Shown in pieces: positions 9,891 through 17,966 of a DNA stretch of 64,000 bases. Position 1 is the stretch's first letter. Each line of letters begins with the position of its first letter. The notes under the pieces were generated by a model. The model saw only the letters and a list, made by a program, of their open reading frames with translations, made no database searches and was not told where the DNA came from. The position numbers and the translations under genes were made by a program. The stretch is from an uncultured Rhizobium sp. (GTDB lineage: Bacteria; Pseudomonadota; Alphaproteobacteria; Rhizobiales; Rhizobiaceae): contig CAMFIF010000012.1 of the NCBI GenBank assembly GCA_945952415.1, positions 1 to 64,000 on the forward strand, written 5' to 3'.

Positions 9891-10295
9891 ATGCAACCAA
9901 CAACAGCCTCTCCCGCCATTACCACACCGCATGTCGCCGCCTCACGCGCGTTCTACATCAAACATTTCGGCGCCCGCCTCGTGTTCGATTGCGGCTGGTT
10001 CATCAGCCTCGAATTCGCCCCTGGACTGTCGCTGCAATTCATGGAACCACAGCCCGAGCAGCCAGCCTGTAACCCCACGGGCCTGACCTATAATTTCCGC
10101 GTCGCCGATGTGGATGAAACCTATAACGAACTTCTGGCCACCGGCCTCACCCCCGACACTCCGCCCGAGGATCACCCTTGGGGCGACCGCGGCTTTGCGT
10201 TGCGCGATCCAAACGGAGTCATGCTCTACATCTATTCCGACCGGGAACCCGCGCCGGAGTTTCGCACCGCCTTTCTCGGCGGGGCTGATGCATGA
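9891..10295 (+). CDS. Second VOC-superfamily protein
   Basis: 134 residues, divergent from its neighbour but with the same fold signature: TPHVAASRAFYIKHFGARL at the start, then FRVADVDETYNELLATG and WGDRGFALRDPNGVMLYIY near the end. Spacing of nine bases from the upstream VOC gene and a four-base overlap with the downstream gene mark one operon. As VOC proteins often dimerise, the pair could form a heterodimer (inference). Confidence 0.85.
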   Translation: MQPTTASPAITTPHVAASRAFYIKHFGARLVFDCGWFISLEFAPGLSLQFMEPQPEQPACNPTGLTYNFRVADVDETYNELLATGLTPDTPPEDHPWGDRGFALRDPNGVMLYIYSDREPAPEFRTAFLGGADA

Positions 10296-10645
10296 ACAGG
10301 GTCGAGAACCTGCTTGAAGACCTGCGCCTGCATCGCGGCACGCTCTTTCCCATTGTCACGCGCCTGCGCGCAATGGCGCTGGCTTCTGGCCCGGCGATTA
10401 CCGAAGAGGTCAAATATGGCGGCATCCTCTTCGCATCGAGGACGGGTTTTTGTGGCGTCTTTGTCTACACCAATCACGTGACGCTGGAATTCGGCGACGG
10501 CAGCACACTGCCCGACCCGCATGGCGTTCTGGCGGGCAAGGGAAAACTCCGTCGACATATCCGAATCGACAGTGAACACGACCTTGAGGCCAAAAAGGTA
10601 GGCGACTACATCAACGCGGCGCGCGCGAGAAGCGATGCTGTCTAG
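10292..10645 (+). CDS. DUF1801 (YdhG/YjbR-like) domain protein
   Basis: 117 residues matching the DUF1801 pattern (EEVKYGGILFASRTGFCGVFVYTN; LEFGDGSTLPDPHGVLAGKGK-LRRHIRI). Proteins of this fold are small and often found beside VOC/AraC genes in resistance-like cassettes; their biochemical role is not settled. It is the last gene of the cargo operon and ends 110 bp before the right terminal repeat. Confidence 0.75.
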   Translation: MNRVENLLEDLRLHRGTLFPIVTRLRAMALASGPAITEEVKYGGILFASRTGFCGVFVYTNHVTLEFGDGSTLPDPHGVLAGKGKLRRHIRIDSEHDLEAKKVGDYINAARARSDAV

Positions 10646-10755
10646 GCGACTGGTCCCAGAACGGTTTTTGTATAAAGGCTTGCAAACGGAGCGGCTTCTC
10701 CCCGCAAAACAAACGATCTCTTGCTCAGACCCACCGACGATGGTTAGCGGAAACG

Positions 10756-10793
10756 CTTAGAGTGTCATTTCGCCCCCAGCCTGAACCGACCCC
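10756..10793 (-). repeat. Right 38-bp terminal inverted repeat of the Tn3-family transposon
   Basis: Reverse complement begins GGGGTCGGTTCAGG and ends ACACTCTAAG, matching the left repeat at 35 of 38 positions. It is followed by CAGCA (10794-10798). Confidence 0.95.
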
Positions 10794-11221
10794 CAGCAGG
10801 GGCAACTGGCAGGGGCGGCGATGACGACACGTTCGCGCGGCAGATGTTCGGGAAATGGTTTCCGTGATGGTCGCTTGCGCTCGAAGGCCCTCACGGTCGA
10901 GGCAGTGGCTGCGATCTCTGCTACCAGTTCATCTTCGCCAGCATCCGCCTCCAACTCCTCGAGCTGCAGTTCCATCTGTTCGAGAAGCCGCGCCTTGCGC
11001 TCGGACCGGCTGCCGTAGAGGTCGCGCCGGACCTTCTCGATCTCCAGCTTCAACCGCGCGATCAGCGCCTCGGAATGCGATAGGAGTGCCTTGGCACTGG
11101 CGGCTTCCGCCTTGGCGGTCGCCACTTCTGCTTCGGCTGCGACACGTCGAGCGCGTTCCTGAGCCAGCAGTGCAAGCGCACTGGCAAGGTCGTCGGGCAG
11201 CTGTTCGGCCGTATCGTTCAT
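10794..11221 (-). pseudogene. IS66 transposase TnpC, N-terminal part
   Basis: Encodes the TnpC N-terminus: a leucine-rich coiled-coil-like stretch (residues about 15-70), the KVRRDLYGSRSERKARL segment typical of IS66 TnpC, then LPRERVVIAAPASCPC where the transposon cut it. Reading on into the transposon repeat would add a few foreign residues before a stop at 10757. The remaining part is at 3710-4942. Confidence 0.92.
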
Positions 11222-11266
11222 GACAGGATGGAATCATATTCGACCCCGCCAATCCAGTGTTTTTGC

Positions 11267-11614
11267 TTATCCGGCCGACGTCGGTCGCCAGGTCTTTTGC
11301 GGCATCCGCCAGTCGATGCCCTCCAGCAGATAACCAAGCTGCGCAGGCGTGATCACAACCGTCCCATCGGCCGCCGACGGCCAAATGAAGCGCCCCCGTT
11401 CCAGCTTCTTCGTGAACAGGCATGCTCCCTGGCCATCATGCCAGATGACCTTGATCAGGCCACCGCCACGACCGCGGAAGACGAACAGATGCCCGCACAT
11501 CGGATCGCGCTTCAGCGTCTCTTGCACCATCAACGACAGACCGGGAAAGCCTTTGCGCATGTCTGTGTGGCCCGTTGCCAGCCAGACCTTCACACCAGCA
11601 GGGACCGGGATCAT
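11267..11614 (-). CDS. tnpB: IS66 accessory protein TnpB
   Basis: 115 residues with the near-invariant IS66 TnpB features: VKVWLATGHTDMRKGFPGL at the N-terminus, GHLFVFRGRGGGLIKVIWHDG in the centre, and LLEGIDWR near the end. The start ATG at 11612-11614 overlaps the tnpA stop (ATGA), the usual coupling. TnpB is required for IS66 transposition, but its activity is not well defined. Confidence 0.92.
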   Translation of the reverse strand: MIPVPAGVKVWLATGHTDMRKGFPGLSLMVQETLKRDPMCGHLFVFRGRGGGLIKVIWHDGQGACLFTKKLERGRFIWPSAADGTVVITPAQLGYLLEGIDWRMPQKTWRPTSAG

Positions 11615-12021
11615 CGCCGACCCAGTACACAATCGAGAATGCGGCCAAGCGCTTCCGTGTCGATGTCGCTATCCACGCGGACGCGCCGACTGCGGCCCAG
11701 CTCAATCATCACATCGCTACGCTTCCGGCGGGGCTGCGATGGGGCCGGCGCTTCCGAGGCAACGGGTTGGACTGCCGGCGCGGCCTCCGATACGATCACG
11801 GGCACCAAAGTGTTCGCCGTCTCGGTTCTCGGTTCCTCGATTTGGCAAAGCTCCTTGCGCCACCGAAAGAGCTGGCTGACGTGGATGCCGGCCGATCGAG
11901 CAATCTCGGAAAGCACCGCCCCAGGCTCAAGGCAGGCTAAAACGAGCCGCTCCTTATCTTCGCGCGACCAGCGCCGACGGCGCTCGACAGACGTGATCAC
12001 TTCAATCGGATGCTTCGTCAT
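11611..12021 (-). CDS. tnpA: IS66 TnpA, helix-turn-helix protein
   Basis: 136 residues. N-terminal HTH (WSREDKERLVLACLEPGAVL, then IARSAGIHVSQLFRWRKEL), a proline/alanine-rich linker and a short C-terminal domain (MIELGRSRRVRVDSDIDTEA). It is the first gene of the IS66 operon, starting about 80 bp inside the right end, and probably binds the element ends. Confidence 0.9.
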   Translation of the reverse strand: MTKHPIEVITSVERRRRWSREDKERLVLACLEPGAVLSEIARSAGIHVSQLFRWRKELCQIEEPRTETANTLVPVIVSEAAPAVQPVASEAPAPSQPRRKRSDVMIELGRSRRVRVDSDIDTEALGRILDCVLGRR

Positions 12022-12099
12022 AGGACTACTCCTAGTGTTTGCACTAGGACTTCCGATGTTCGCACCAACCTCGCAAGACGGCCTTCACCGGGGGCTTAC

Positions 12100-12217
12100 T
12101 ATGCTTTTAGAGGAATGCAATGAACTGATCTGGCGCTTGAGTGATAATGACGCCTTTGGAACATCAGAGACTGTGGTAAAGCCAGGAATAGACCACAATT
12201 CCAACAGACGGCCATAA
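12100..12217 (+). pseudogene. 3' half of the small gene split by IS66, with right target duplication
   Basis: 12100-12107 is the second TATGCTTT copy. 12108-12217 continues the frame interrupted at 3684, reading LEECNELIWRL and ending NSNRRP with TAA at 12215. Continuity of the frame across the reconstructed junction is the evidence that both halves belong to one small gene. Confidence 0.55.
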
Positions 12218-12362
12218 AGCGGCTGCGAAGCAGCAAGGCTGAAGATGGTGAGTATCATGCCAGGAGGGCTCCAAGAGTGCCATGCCCTTTTGCATGGCGA
12301 CCTCCTGAATTGTAGCACTACCAGCATGTCTCTGACATACGACCTTGGCTAGGCTATAGATG

Positions 12363-12608
12363 CTAGCCCGAAATTATATCGCCCTGTCTCCAAGCCTGAC
12401 GGCCCCAGGTGCGGACCCGCATGCGCGGAAACACTACGAGAGCCAGGAAGGGTGCAAGGCCAAAACTGAGGACCACAATTGCCGGTATCAGGTATTTGGC
12501 ATGAAGGGCGAAACTCGGAACAGATAAAACCGTGATCGTGCCAAGGCCGAACAGGATGGCATTGATCTGCATCGAGACGATAATTCGAAGCCAGGTATTG
12601 GTGCGCAT
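12363..12608 (-). CDS. Small two-helix inner-membrane protein
   Basis: 81 residues from ATG 12606-12608, which has AAAGG about nine bases upstream; an in-frame TTG at 12632 lacks this. Two hydrophobic segments (about residues 9-30, IIVSMQINAILFGLGTITVL, and 38-60, YLIPAIVVLSFGLAPFLALV) are followed by an arginine-rich tail, so both termini are probably cytoplasmic. No family recognised. It is co-directional with and 77 bp downstream of the sensor kinase, so it may be its partner or merely a neighbour. A short stem (GGCTAG...CTAGCC, 12342-12363) follows its stop. Confidence 0.65.
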   Translation of the reverse strand: MRTNTWLRIIVSMQINAILFGLGTITVLSVPSFALHAKYLIPAIVVLSFGLAPFLALVVFPRMRVRTWGRQAWRQGDIISG

Positions 12609-12684
12609 GACGATCGCCTTTGAAGAGATCAACAGGAATTATGCTCGCAAAGTTCCGTATAAACCTCCGCATGGCTCTGCTGCA

Positions 12685-14115
12685 TCATTGTTCGAGCATC
12701 AGCACGCTGGAATCGATGGCGATGACCACTCCTTCGGGCTTCCAGTCATAGTGAATGCCGCCTCCAAGACTTGCCTTTAATCCATTCCTGAGCAGCTCAC
12801 TGCCAAAGCCAGTTTTGCTCGGAGGGACAATTGAAGGTCCACCTATCTCTTCCCAGACAATTCTGCATCTATCATGATCCACATCCCAAGAAACGTTTAC
12901 ACATCCGTCAGGGGCAGTGAGAGACCCATATTTGACAGCATTGGTTACCATCTCGCTGAAGGCCAAAGCAAGAGTTGTCGAGCCCTGCACACCAAGAACC
13001 ACTTCTGGTCCTTCGATCTTACAGCGTGACCAATCCCCTATATGCGGCTGCAGAACCTCTCTTAAAAGCTTCTCCAAGCTTGTTGCGCTCTTCATGGTGT
13101 TGTTGGTCAAACTCGGCAGAATAAGGTCGTGAGCAGCGGCGAGAGCGTTAATCCTGTCTATGATCGCTTTGCTGGCCTCAGCGGCGCTCTCGCTTCTTCT
13201 GTAGGTCATTCGAGCAATGCTGCTGACCATGGCGAACAGGTTTTTTACCCGGTGATGAAGTTCGCGCACCAGCAGCCGACGCGTCTCTTCAGCTTGTTTG
13301 CGCTCGGTGATTTCCATCGACGAACCAATGATGCCAGCAAGCTCTCCATGCTGTTCGAACATCGGAGCTTTCCGCGATAACCAGACACGAGGTCTCCCAT
13401 TAGCCTCGCCAACGGTTTCCTCAATCTCGATGGTCTCTAGCATTTCCATGACCATCAGGTCATGTTCACGGATATCCCGAGCCTGATCGGGCAGCAAGAA
13501 ATCAGCATCAGGGCGACCCTGCACCTCTTCCCAAGAATGCCCGAGGAGAGCGAGGGAATGGCTATTAGCCAGCAGAAACCGTCCTTCGCGATCTTTCATG
13601 TAAATCAGCGCCGGGATGGACTCCATAACGGCATTCAGAAGGTTGTAAGCCTTCTGATTGGCTTGATTGGCGAGCTGCGTTCTTTCCTCGGCTTCTTTGC
13701 GGCGGCTGATATCGATCAATACGCCTGGAAAACGGTTGGCTCTTCCTTCGTTGAATTCGCAACGCCCGTTTGCCTCGATCCAGCAATATTTTCCATCCGC
13801 ACGCAAAACCCTGTATTCGGCGCTGTAGGCACCGCCTTGCTTTACGGCATCTTGGATGCGGCCCATGACGTAATCACGGTCATCTGGATGGATTTGACCA
13901 ACGACTTCTTCAAGGGAAAGTTGCCCCTCAAGGCATTGTTGCGGATCAAGCCCGAAGGTATGGGCAAAACGTTCATCTGCACTGAGCCTGTCAGCAGCAA
14001 TGTCCCAGACCCATGTGCCAAGGATGGTTCCGGAATTGAGCGCCAGTTCGATCTGCTCCTTGGCCTTCTCTGCCGCTCGTTGCGCCTTGTGTAGTTCGGA
14101 GACATCCGTGTTCAT
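12685..14115 (-). CDS. PAS-PAS HWE-family sensor histidine kinase
   Basis: 476-residue soluble kinase. PAS/PAC 1 spans about residues 25-145 (WVWDIAADRLSADERFAHTF...FPGVLIDISRR). PAS 2 spans about 160-270 (IPALIYMKDREGRFLLANSH...IIGSSMEITERK). The HWE kinase core has the phosphoacceptor box RLLVRELHHRVKNLFAMV, the N-box (LALAFSEMVTNAVKYG), the family-defining WEE motif (CRIVWEEIGGP) and FGSELLRNGL. It starts abruptly with a linker helix and a stop codon lies three codons upstream, so an N-terminal sensor may have been lost. HWE kinases are typically light, redox or stress sensors in rhizobia; no response regulator is adjacent. Confidence 0.9.
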   Translation of the reverse strand: MNTDVSELHKAQRAAEKAKEQIELALNSGTILGTWVWDIAADRLSADERFAHTFGLDPQQCLEGQLSLEEVVGQIHPDDRDYVMGRIQDAVKQGGAYSAEYRVLRADGKYCWIEANGRCEFNEGRANRFPGVLIDISRRKEAEERTQLANQANQKAYNLLNAVMESIPALIYMKDREGRFLLANSHSLALLGHSWEEVQGRPDADFLLPDQARDIREHDLMVMEMLETIEIEETVGEANGRPRVWLSRKAPMFEQHGELAGIIGSSMEITERKQAEETRRLLVRELHHRVKNLFAMVSSIARMTYRRSESAAEASKAIIDRINALAAAHDLILPSLTNNTMKSATSLEKLLREVLQPHIGDWSRCKIEGPEVVLGVQGSTTLALAFSEMVTNAVKYGSLTAPDGCVNVSWDVDHDRCRIVWEEIGGPSIVPPSKTGFGSELLRNGLKASLGGGIHYDWKPEGVVIAIDSSVLMLEQ

Positions 14116-14165
14116 TCCAAACTAGCGTTCAATTCGACCGTGGCTGCCTTTCGACGGAATGGCGC

Positions 14166-14319
14166 GTTGTTGAATTCCGTCAGAATTTGAACCGCTTTTC
14201 CACGCCTCGGTGATCCATATCTAGACGCAGGAAACACAGCAGTATTAAAGCTTTACGTTGGTCACCGCCGGACCAGCAGCAAACGGAAAAGTGGATCAAA
14301 TTCTGACGGGATTCAACAC
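14166..14319. repeat. Imperfect 35-bp inverted repeats around a 83-bp core (MITE-like or structured RNA)
   Basis: The left arm 14166-14201 (TTGAATTCCGTCAGAATTTG) and right arm 14285-14319 pair over about 35 positions with roughly four mismatches. The inner sequence has a second partial dyad (CTCGGTGATCC / GGTCACCGCCGG). No gene is supported between 14116 and 14473. The size and symmetry suggest a non-autonomous insertion or a cruciform; no target duplication was seen. Confidence 0.5.
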
Positions 14320-14473
14320 TGTTGCCACAGGCTGCCAACACGTTCCCGAATGGCTCAAGACGCCAATTGCGAGAACGGGACAAGGCCTGGCCGACGCCTT
14401 CCTGCTTGAGGAAAATTGAGGCAATCTGCCTCTGCTGGACCGAGGCGAGGATAGCACCTTAATGAGAATACGT

Positions 14474-15367
14474 TCAGGATATGTTACGCCCCGTGATAGC
14501 TTCGGAGATTTCTCTTAGAGCAATCGCGCGGAATGCTGCGGCAACTGGTGAAGGAGGAACGTCACGACGCTCAACGATCCCGACCTCCCGGCTGGCTGCG
14601 GCATCCTCGAGGTCAAACACCCGCAGCCCGTCCTGCTGCTGGTCAAGCGACAGCGACGGCAGGACCGTGTAGCCGAGGCCAGCCTTGACGAGAGCGATCA
14701 GCGAGGTGACGTTGTAGACGGTCAGCATCGAAAGCTCCGTGAGATCACGGTAGGTCGATGTATCGATCCGGTCGGATGCGCCATTTCGGATGAGCTTCGT
14801 GCCATCCAGATCGGTCCACCGGATGGGCGTGCGAAGGCCGCATATCTCGCTTTCCGGATGACAGAGAAGCCTGAACCGGTCACGAAACAAAGGGGTGAAC
14901 TCTATCGCCCCGCCAGACCTTGAATTGCCGGCGATACCGACATCGGCGGCTCCGCTCTCGACCATGCGGCGGACCTGTTCGCTGTCCATGTCGAAAAGCT
15001 CGACCTGCACCTGAGGTCGTTCCTTCAGGAAGCGTTCCAGTATCGGCGGCAAGACGCTCGTCGCGATCGATGGAACTGACGCGATCGAAAGGCGTCCGAG
15101 CCTGTTGTGGGCGAAGGCCCGCAAGGTGCCGATGGACTTGTCGAAACTTCGCAGTTGTTCGCGCCCGAGGTCAAGCATCAGGTTGCCGAGCGCAGTAAGG
15201 GCGTTCTTCCTGTCCGTCTGGAAGAGCGGCCCGCCTATGTCGTCTTCCAGCTGCTTGAGCGTCATGGAGACCGCCGAGGCCGTCCGGCCGATGGTATCCG
15301 CAGCATCCTTGATGTTTCCGATCTCCGCCACCGTGACAAAGACCCTGAGCGCTTCGAGCTTGATCAT
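14474..15367 (-). CDS. LysR-family regulator divergent from the catabolic operon
   Basis: 297 residues from ATG 15365-15367. The N-terminal winged HTH (IKLEALRVFVTVAEIGNIKD, SAVSMTLKQLEDDIGG) is followed by a periplasmic-binding-like effector domain (LSIASVPSIATSVLPPILE...ALVKAGLGYTVLPSL). The open frame continues far upstream antisense to the dehydrogenase gene, but the HTH fixes the start. It is divergent from the aldehyde dehydrogenase gene across 102 bp, the classical arrangement for a LysR activator of the adjoining pathway. Confidence 0.93.
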   Translation of the reverse strand: MIKLEALRVFVTVAEIGNIKDAADTIGRTASAVSMTLKQLEDDIGGPLFQTDRKNALTALGNLMLDLGREQLRSFDKSIGTLRAFAHNRLGRLSIASVPSIATSVLPPILERFLKERPQVQVELFDMDSEQVRRMVESGAADVGIAGNSRSGGAIEFTPLFRDRFRLLCHPESEICGLRTPIRWTDLDGTKLIRNGASDRIDTSTYRDLTELSMLTVYNVTSLIALVKAGLGYTVLPSLSLDQQQDGLRVFDLEDAAASREVGIVERRDVPPSPVAAAFRAIALREISEAITGRNIS

Positions 15368-15469
15368 GACCGTCCACTTCAATTCTTCTGAAATCCATAA
15401 CAGAAATATCTGCTTGATTGAAGTGGTATGGTTGCAGGATTGTGGCTGCAGGAATGACGGGAGTTTGAA
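15368..15469. promoter_or_regulatory. LysR/aldehyde dehydrogenase divergent control region
   Basis: Contains the interrupted palindrome CAGAAATATCTG (15401-15412), which fits a LysR half-site pair, and a GTTGCAGGATTGTGGCTGCAGG tandem-like stretch near 15430-15452. The dehydrogenase ribosome site GGGAG lies just before ATG 15470. Promoter hexamers were not assigned. Confidence 0.5.
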
Positions 15470-16921
15470 ATGGTGGAGCGTTACGCCAATCTCATTGGTG
15501 GCGAATGGCGATTGAGCGACAATTTCGTCGAGAACATCAATCCCTCCGATACTTCCGATGTCATCGGCCTGTATTCTCAGGCAAGCCGGTCGGATGTGGA
15601 TGATGCCGTCGCGATCGGGCGCCGTGCGATGCGGGGCTGGCGGACTGCGCCCCTTGAGCAGCGACAAGCGATCCTGAACCGGATCGGGGCCGAATTGATG
15701 GACCGGTCGGCCGAGCTGGGAGAACTGCTCTCCCGCGAGGAGGGCAAGACATTGCCGGAAGGGCGTGGGGAAGTTTACCGCGCAGGGCAATTCTTCACTT
15801 ATTATGCGGCCGAAGTGCTGAGACAGATCGGCGAAAACGCGGATTCCGTGCGCCCGGGCATCGAGGTCGACATGCGCCGCGAGCCTATGGGGCTGGTTGC
15901 CGTCGTATCGCCGTGGAATTTTCCGATCGCCACCGCAAGCTGGAAGATCGCTCCGGCGCTGGCCTACGGCAATGCCGTGATGTGGAAGCCGGCAAACGAA
16001 ACGCCGGCATCGGCCTGGGCGCTGGCAGACATCATCCGGCGCTCCGGCCTGCCGGACGGGGTATTCCAGCTGGTCATGGGGTCGGGCAGCGTGGTCGGCA
16101 ACGCGCTTGCTGCGCATCCCGGCGTGGACGCAATCACGTTTACCGGATCCTACGAAGTCGGTTGCCAGGTCGCCTCGGCGGCTGCGGCCAACCTCACCAA
16201 GTTCCAGCTCGAGCTGGGCTCCAAGAATGCGCTGCTGGTCATGGACGATGCGGATATCGGTGTCGCCGTCAATGCCGCTGTGGTCGGCGGCTATTCCGGA
16301 ACCGGCCAGAAGTGTACGGCCTCCTCGCGGCTCATCGTCCACGGCAAGGTGCACGATGAGTTCGTGAGCTGTCTGGCATCCGCGCTCTCCGCGCTGAAAG
16401 TGGGCCACGCTCTCGATCCGGCAAGCCAGATGGGTCCCGTCGTCAGCGCCCGCCAGCTGCAGTCGAACCTCGGCTGGATCGAAAAGGCAAGGCAGGCAGG
16501 CGCGCAGATCGCCGTCGCCGGCGAGCGGCTGCAAAGGGCGAAAGAGGGGCACTACATGTCACCGGCCCTTCTCGTCGGCACGACCAACGACATGGAGTTC
16601 AACCGCGAGGAAATGTTCGGCCCCATTGCGGCGGTCCAGAAGGTCGACAGCTACGAAGAGGGGCTCAACATCGTCAACGACACCCGTTACGGGCTTGTTG
16701 CGGGTATCGTCACCGGTTCGCTTGCGCGCTCGTCACACTTCCGCCGTAACGCCGAAACGGGCTGTGTCATGGTCAACCTGCCCACGGCCGGCACCGACTA
16801 TCACGTGCCGTTCGGAGGGCGGAAGGATTCCAGCTCCGGCCCGAGAGAACAGGGCCGCTTCGCTGCCGAATTCTACACCCAGGTGAAGACCACCTACGTC
16901 ATGGCCGGCGAGCCGGAGTAA
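15470..16921 (+). CDS. NAD(P)-dependent aldehyde dehydrogenase (semialdehyde type)
   Basis: 483 residues, full length. The oxyanion-hole Asn is in SPWNFP (N150), the general base Glu in QLELGSKN (E248), and the nucleophile Cys in GTGQKCTASSR (C282). The closest pattern is the alpha-ketoglutaric-semialdehyde or betaine-aldehyde type, which oxidises small omega-oxo acids or amino aldehydes. It is first in an eight-gene operon and one base separates its stop from the next start, so it probably catalyses a late step converting a ring-opened or demethylated semialdehyde to an acid. The substrate cannot be read from the sequence. Confidence 0.9.
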   Translation: MVERYANLIGGEWRLSDNFVENINPSDTSDVIGLYSQASRSDVDDAVAIGRRAMRGWRTAPLEQRQAILNRIGAELMDRSAELGELLSREEGKTLPEGRGEVYRAGQFFTYYAAEVLRQIGENADSVRPGIEVDMRREPMGLVAVVSPWNFPIATASWKIAPALAYGNAVMWKPANETPASAWALADIIRRSGLPDGVFQLVMGSGSVVGNALAAHPGVDAITFTGSYEVGCQVASAAAANLTKFQLELGSKNALLVMDDADIGVAVNAAVVGGYSGTGQKCTASSRLIVHGKVHDEFVSCLASALSALKVGHALDPASQMGPVVSARQLQSNLGWIEKARQAGAQIAVAGERLQRAKEGHYMSPALLVGTTNDMEFNREEMFGPIAAVQKVDSYEEGLNIVNDTRYGLVAGIVTGSLARSSHFRRNAETGCVMVNLPTAGTDYHVPFGGRKDSSSGPREQGRFAAEFYTQVKTTYVMAGEPE

Positions 16922-16922
16922 A

Positions 16923-17921
16923 ATGATGGATGCCCATAGCCTAAGCCCCCTTGTCGATGGCCTGCAATATGCCAACTGGAGCCACCGCATCTTCCAGCAG
17001 ATGCGGGCAGGCGGCGTGCATGCGGTTCATGCCACGATCGCCTATCACGAGAATTTCAGGGAAACGGTGGCCAACATCATTTCCTGGAATCGGCATTTCG
17101 AGCGGCATCCCGATCTCATCTTTCACGGGAAGTCGGGCGACGACATCGAAAAAGCGATGCGCGAGGGGCGCACTGCCATCTTCTATGGCTTGCAGAACCC
17201 CTCCCCCATCGAGGACGACATCGGCCTTGTCGAGATCTGCCACACGCTTGGCGTCCGCTTCATGCAGCTGAGCTACAACAACCAGTCTCTGCTGGCGACC
17301 GGTTGCTTCGAGGCGGAGGACCCCGGCATCACCCGGTTTGGCAGGCAGGTGATCCGCGAAATGAACCGGGTCGGCATGGTTATCGACATGAGCCATTCGG
17401 CCGAACGCTCGACCCTTGAAGCGATCGAACTCTCGTCCCGGCCGATTGCCATTACGCATGCCAATCCGATGTGGTGGCACAAGGCACTGCGCAGCAAGTC
17501 CGATGCGGTGCTGAAACAGCTGACCGAATCCGGCGGCATGCTGGGGCTGTCCCTCTATTCGCATCACCTGAAGGGTGGCGCAGCCTGTACCCTCGAAAGT
17601 TTCTGCACGATGGTTGCCGAAACGGCATCGCGCTACGGCGTTGCGAACATCGGCATCGGCAGCGACCTCTGCCAGGACCAGCCGGACTCCGTGGTCACCT
17701 GGATGCGAAATGGCCGGTGGTCAAAGGACGTTGATTACGGGGAAGGCAATGCCGCGACACCGGGGTTTCCCGATCAGCCGCACTGGTTCACCAACAACAT
17801 GGATTTGCGGAATCTCTCCGAGGGACTTCGCCAGGTCGGCTTTTCTACAAGTGAAATCAGTGATGTAATGGGCGGCAACTGGCTGCGCTTCTACAAGCGT
17901 TCGTTTCACACGATCCGGTGA
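16923..17921 (+). CDS. M19 (membrane dipeptidase)-family protein lacking canonical metal ligands
   Basis: 332 residues with the overall M19/renal dipeptidase pattern: LGVRFMQLSYNNQSLLA, GMVIDMSHSAERSTLEAIE, PIAITHAN, MWWHK, NIGIGSDL and a C-terminal VMGGNWLRFYKR. However, the N-terminal HxD metal motif (normally DGHND) reads DGLQY, and the bridging-Glu segment (normally VEGGH) reads LQNPSP. The two later His and the Asp of GSD are kept. It is therefore unlikely to be a standard dizinc dipeptidase and may be an amidohydrolase-type enzyme for an unusual substrate. A second ATG lies at 16926. Confidence 0.75.
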   Translation: MMDAHSLSPLVDGLQYANWSHRIFQQMRAGGVHAVHATIAYHENFRETVANIISWNRHFERHPDLIFHGKSGDDIEKAMREGRTAIFYGLQNPSPIEDDIGLVEICHTLGVRFMQLSYNNQSLLATGCFEAEDPGITRFGRQVIREMNRVGMVIDMSHSAERSTLEAIELSSRPIAITHANPMWWHKALRSKSDAVLKQLTESGGMLGLSLYSHHLKGGAACTLESFCTMVAETASRYGVANIGIGSDLCQDQPDSVVTWMRNGRWSKDVDYGEGNAATPGFPDQPHWFTNNMDLRNLSEGLRQVGFSTSEISDVMGGNWLRFYKRSFHTIR

Positions 17922-17966
17922 AGCCAATCAGGGCGGCGCTGCAATACCAAGACTAGGAGTACGATT

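Larger units (their letters stand above)
4943..10793. mobile_element. Tn3-family transposon carrying araC-VOC-VOC-DUF1801
   Basis: 5851 bp, bounded by 38-bp inverted repeats that differ at only three positions (4943-4980 and 10756-10793). They start GGGGTCGG and end ACACTCTAAG as in Tn3-family termini, and the insertion is flanked by CAGCA duplications. Contents in order are tnpA (leftward), res/promoter region, tnpR (rightward) and a four-gene co-directional cargo operon. The near-identical repeats, perfect duplication and intact genes suggest a fairly recent and possibly still active insertion. Confidence 0.96.
3685..12099. mobile_element. IS66-family element interrupted by a Tn3-family transposon
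   Basis: The ends begin GTAAGC and match as inverted repeats for about 22 bases (GTAAGCATCCGGCGAAGGCC at 3685; GTAAGCCCCCGGTGAAGGCC read leftward from 12099). The flanks carry a perfect 8-bp duplication. Without the inner transposon and its 5-bp duplication the element is 2559 bp, normal for IS66, with the usual tnpA-tnpB-tnpC order read from right to left. Because tnpC is split, this copy should be immobile unless transposase is supplied in trans. Confidence 0.93.

Noticed and set aside
12085..12327. 80-codon minus-strand frame over the IS66 right border
   Set aside because: It spans the target duplication and the split host gene, with no ribosome site or family match.
14474..16552. A single 692-codon frame covering the LysR gene and extending upstream
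   Set aside because: Only the part from 15367 downward is LysR; the remainder is antisense to the aldehyde dehydrogenase and not protein-like.
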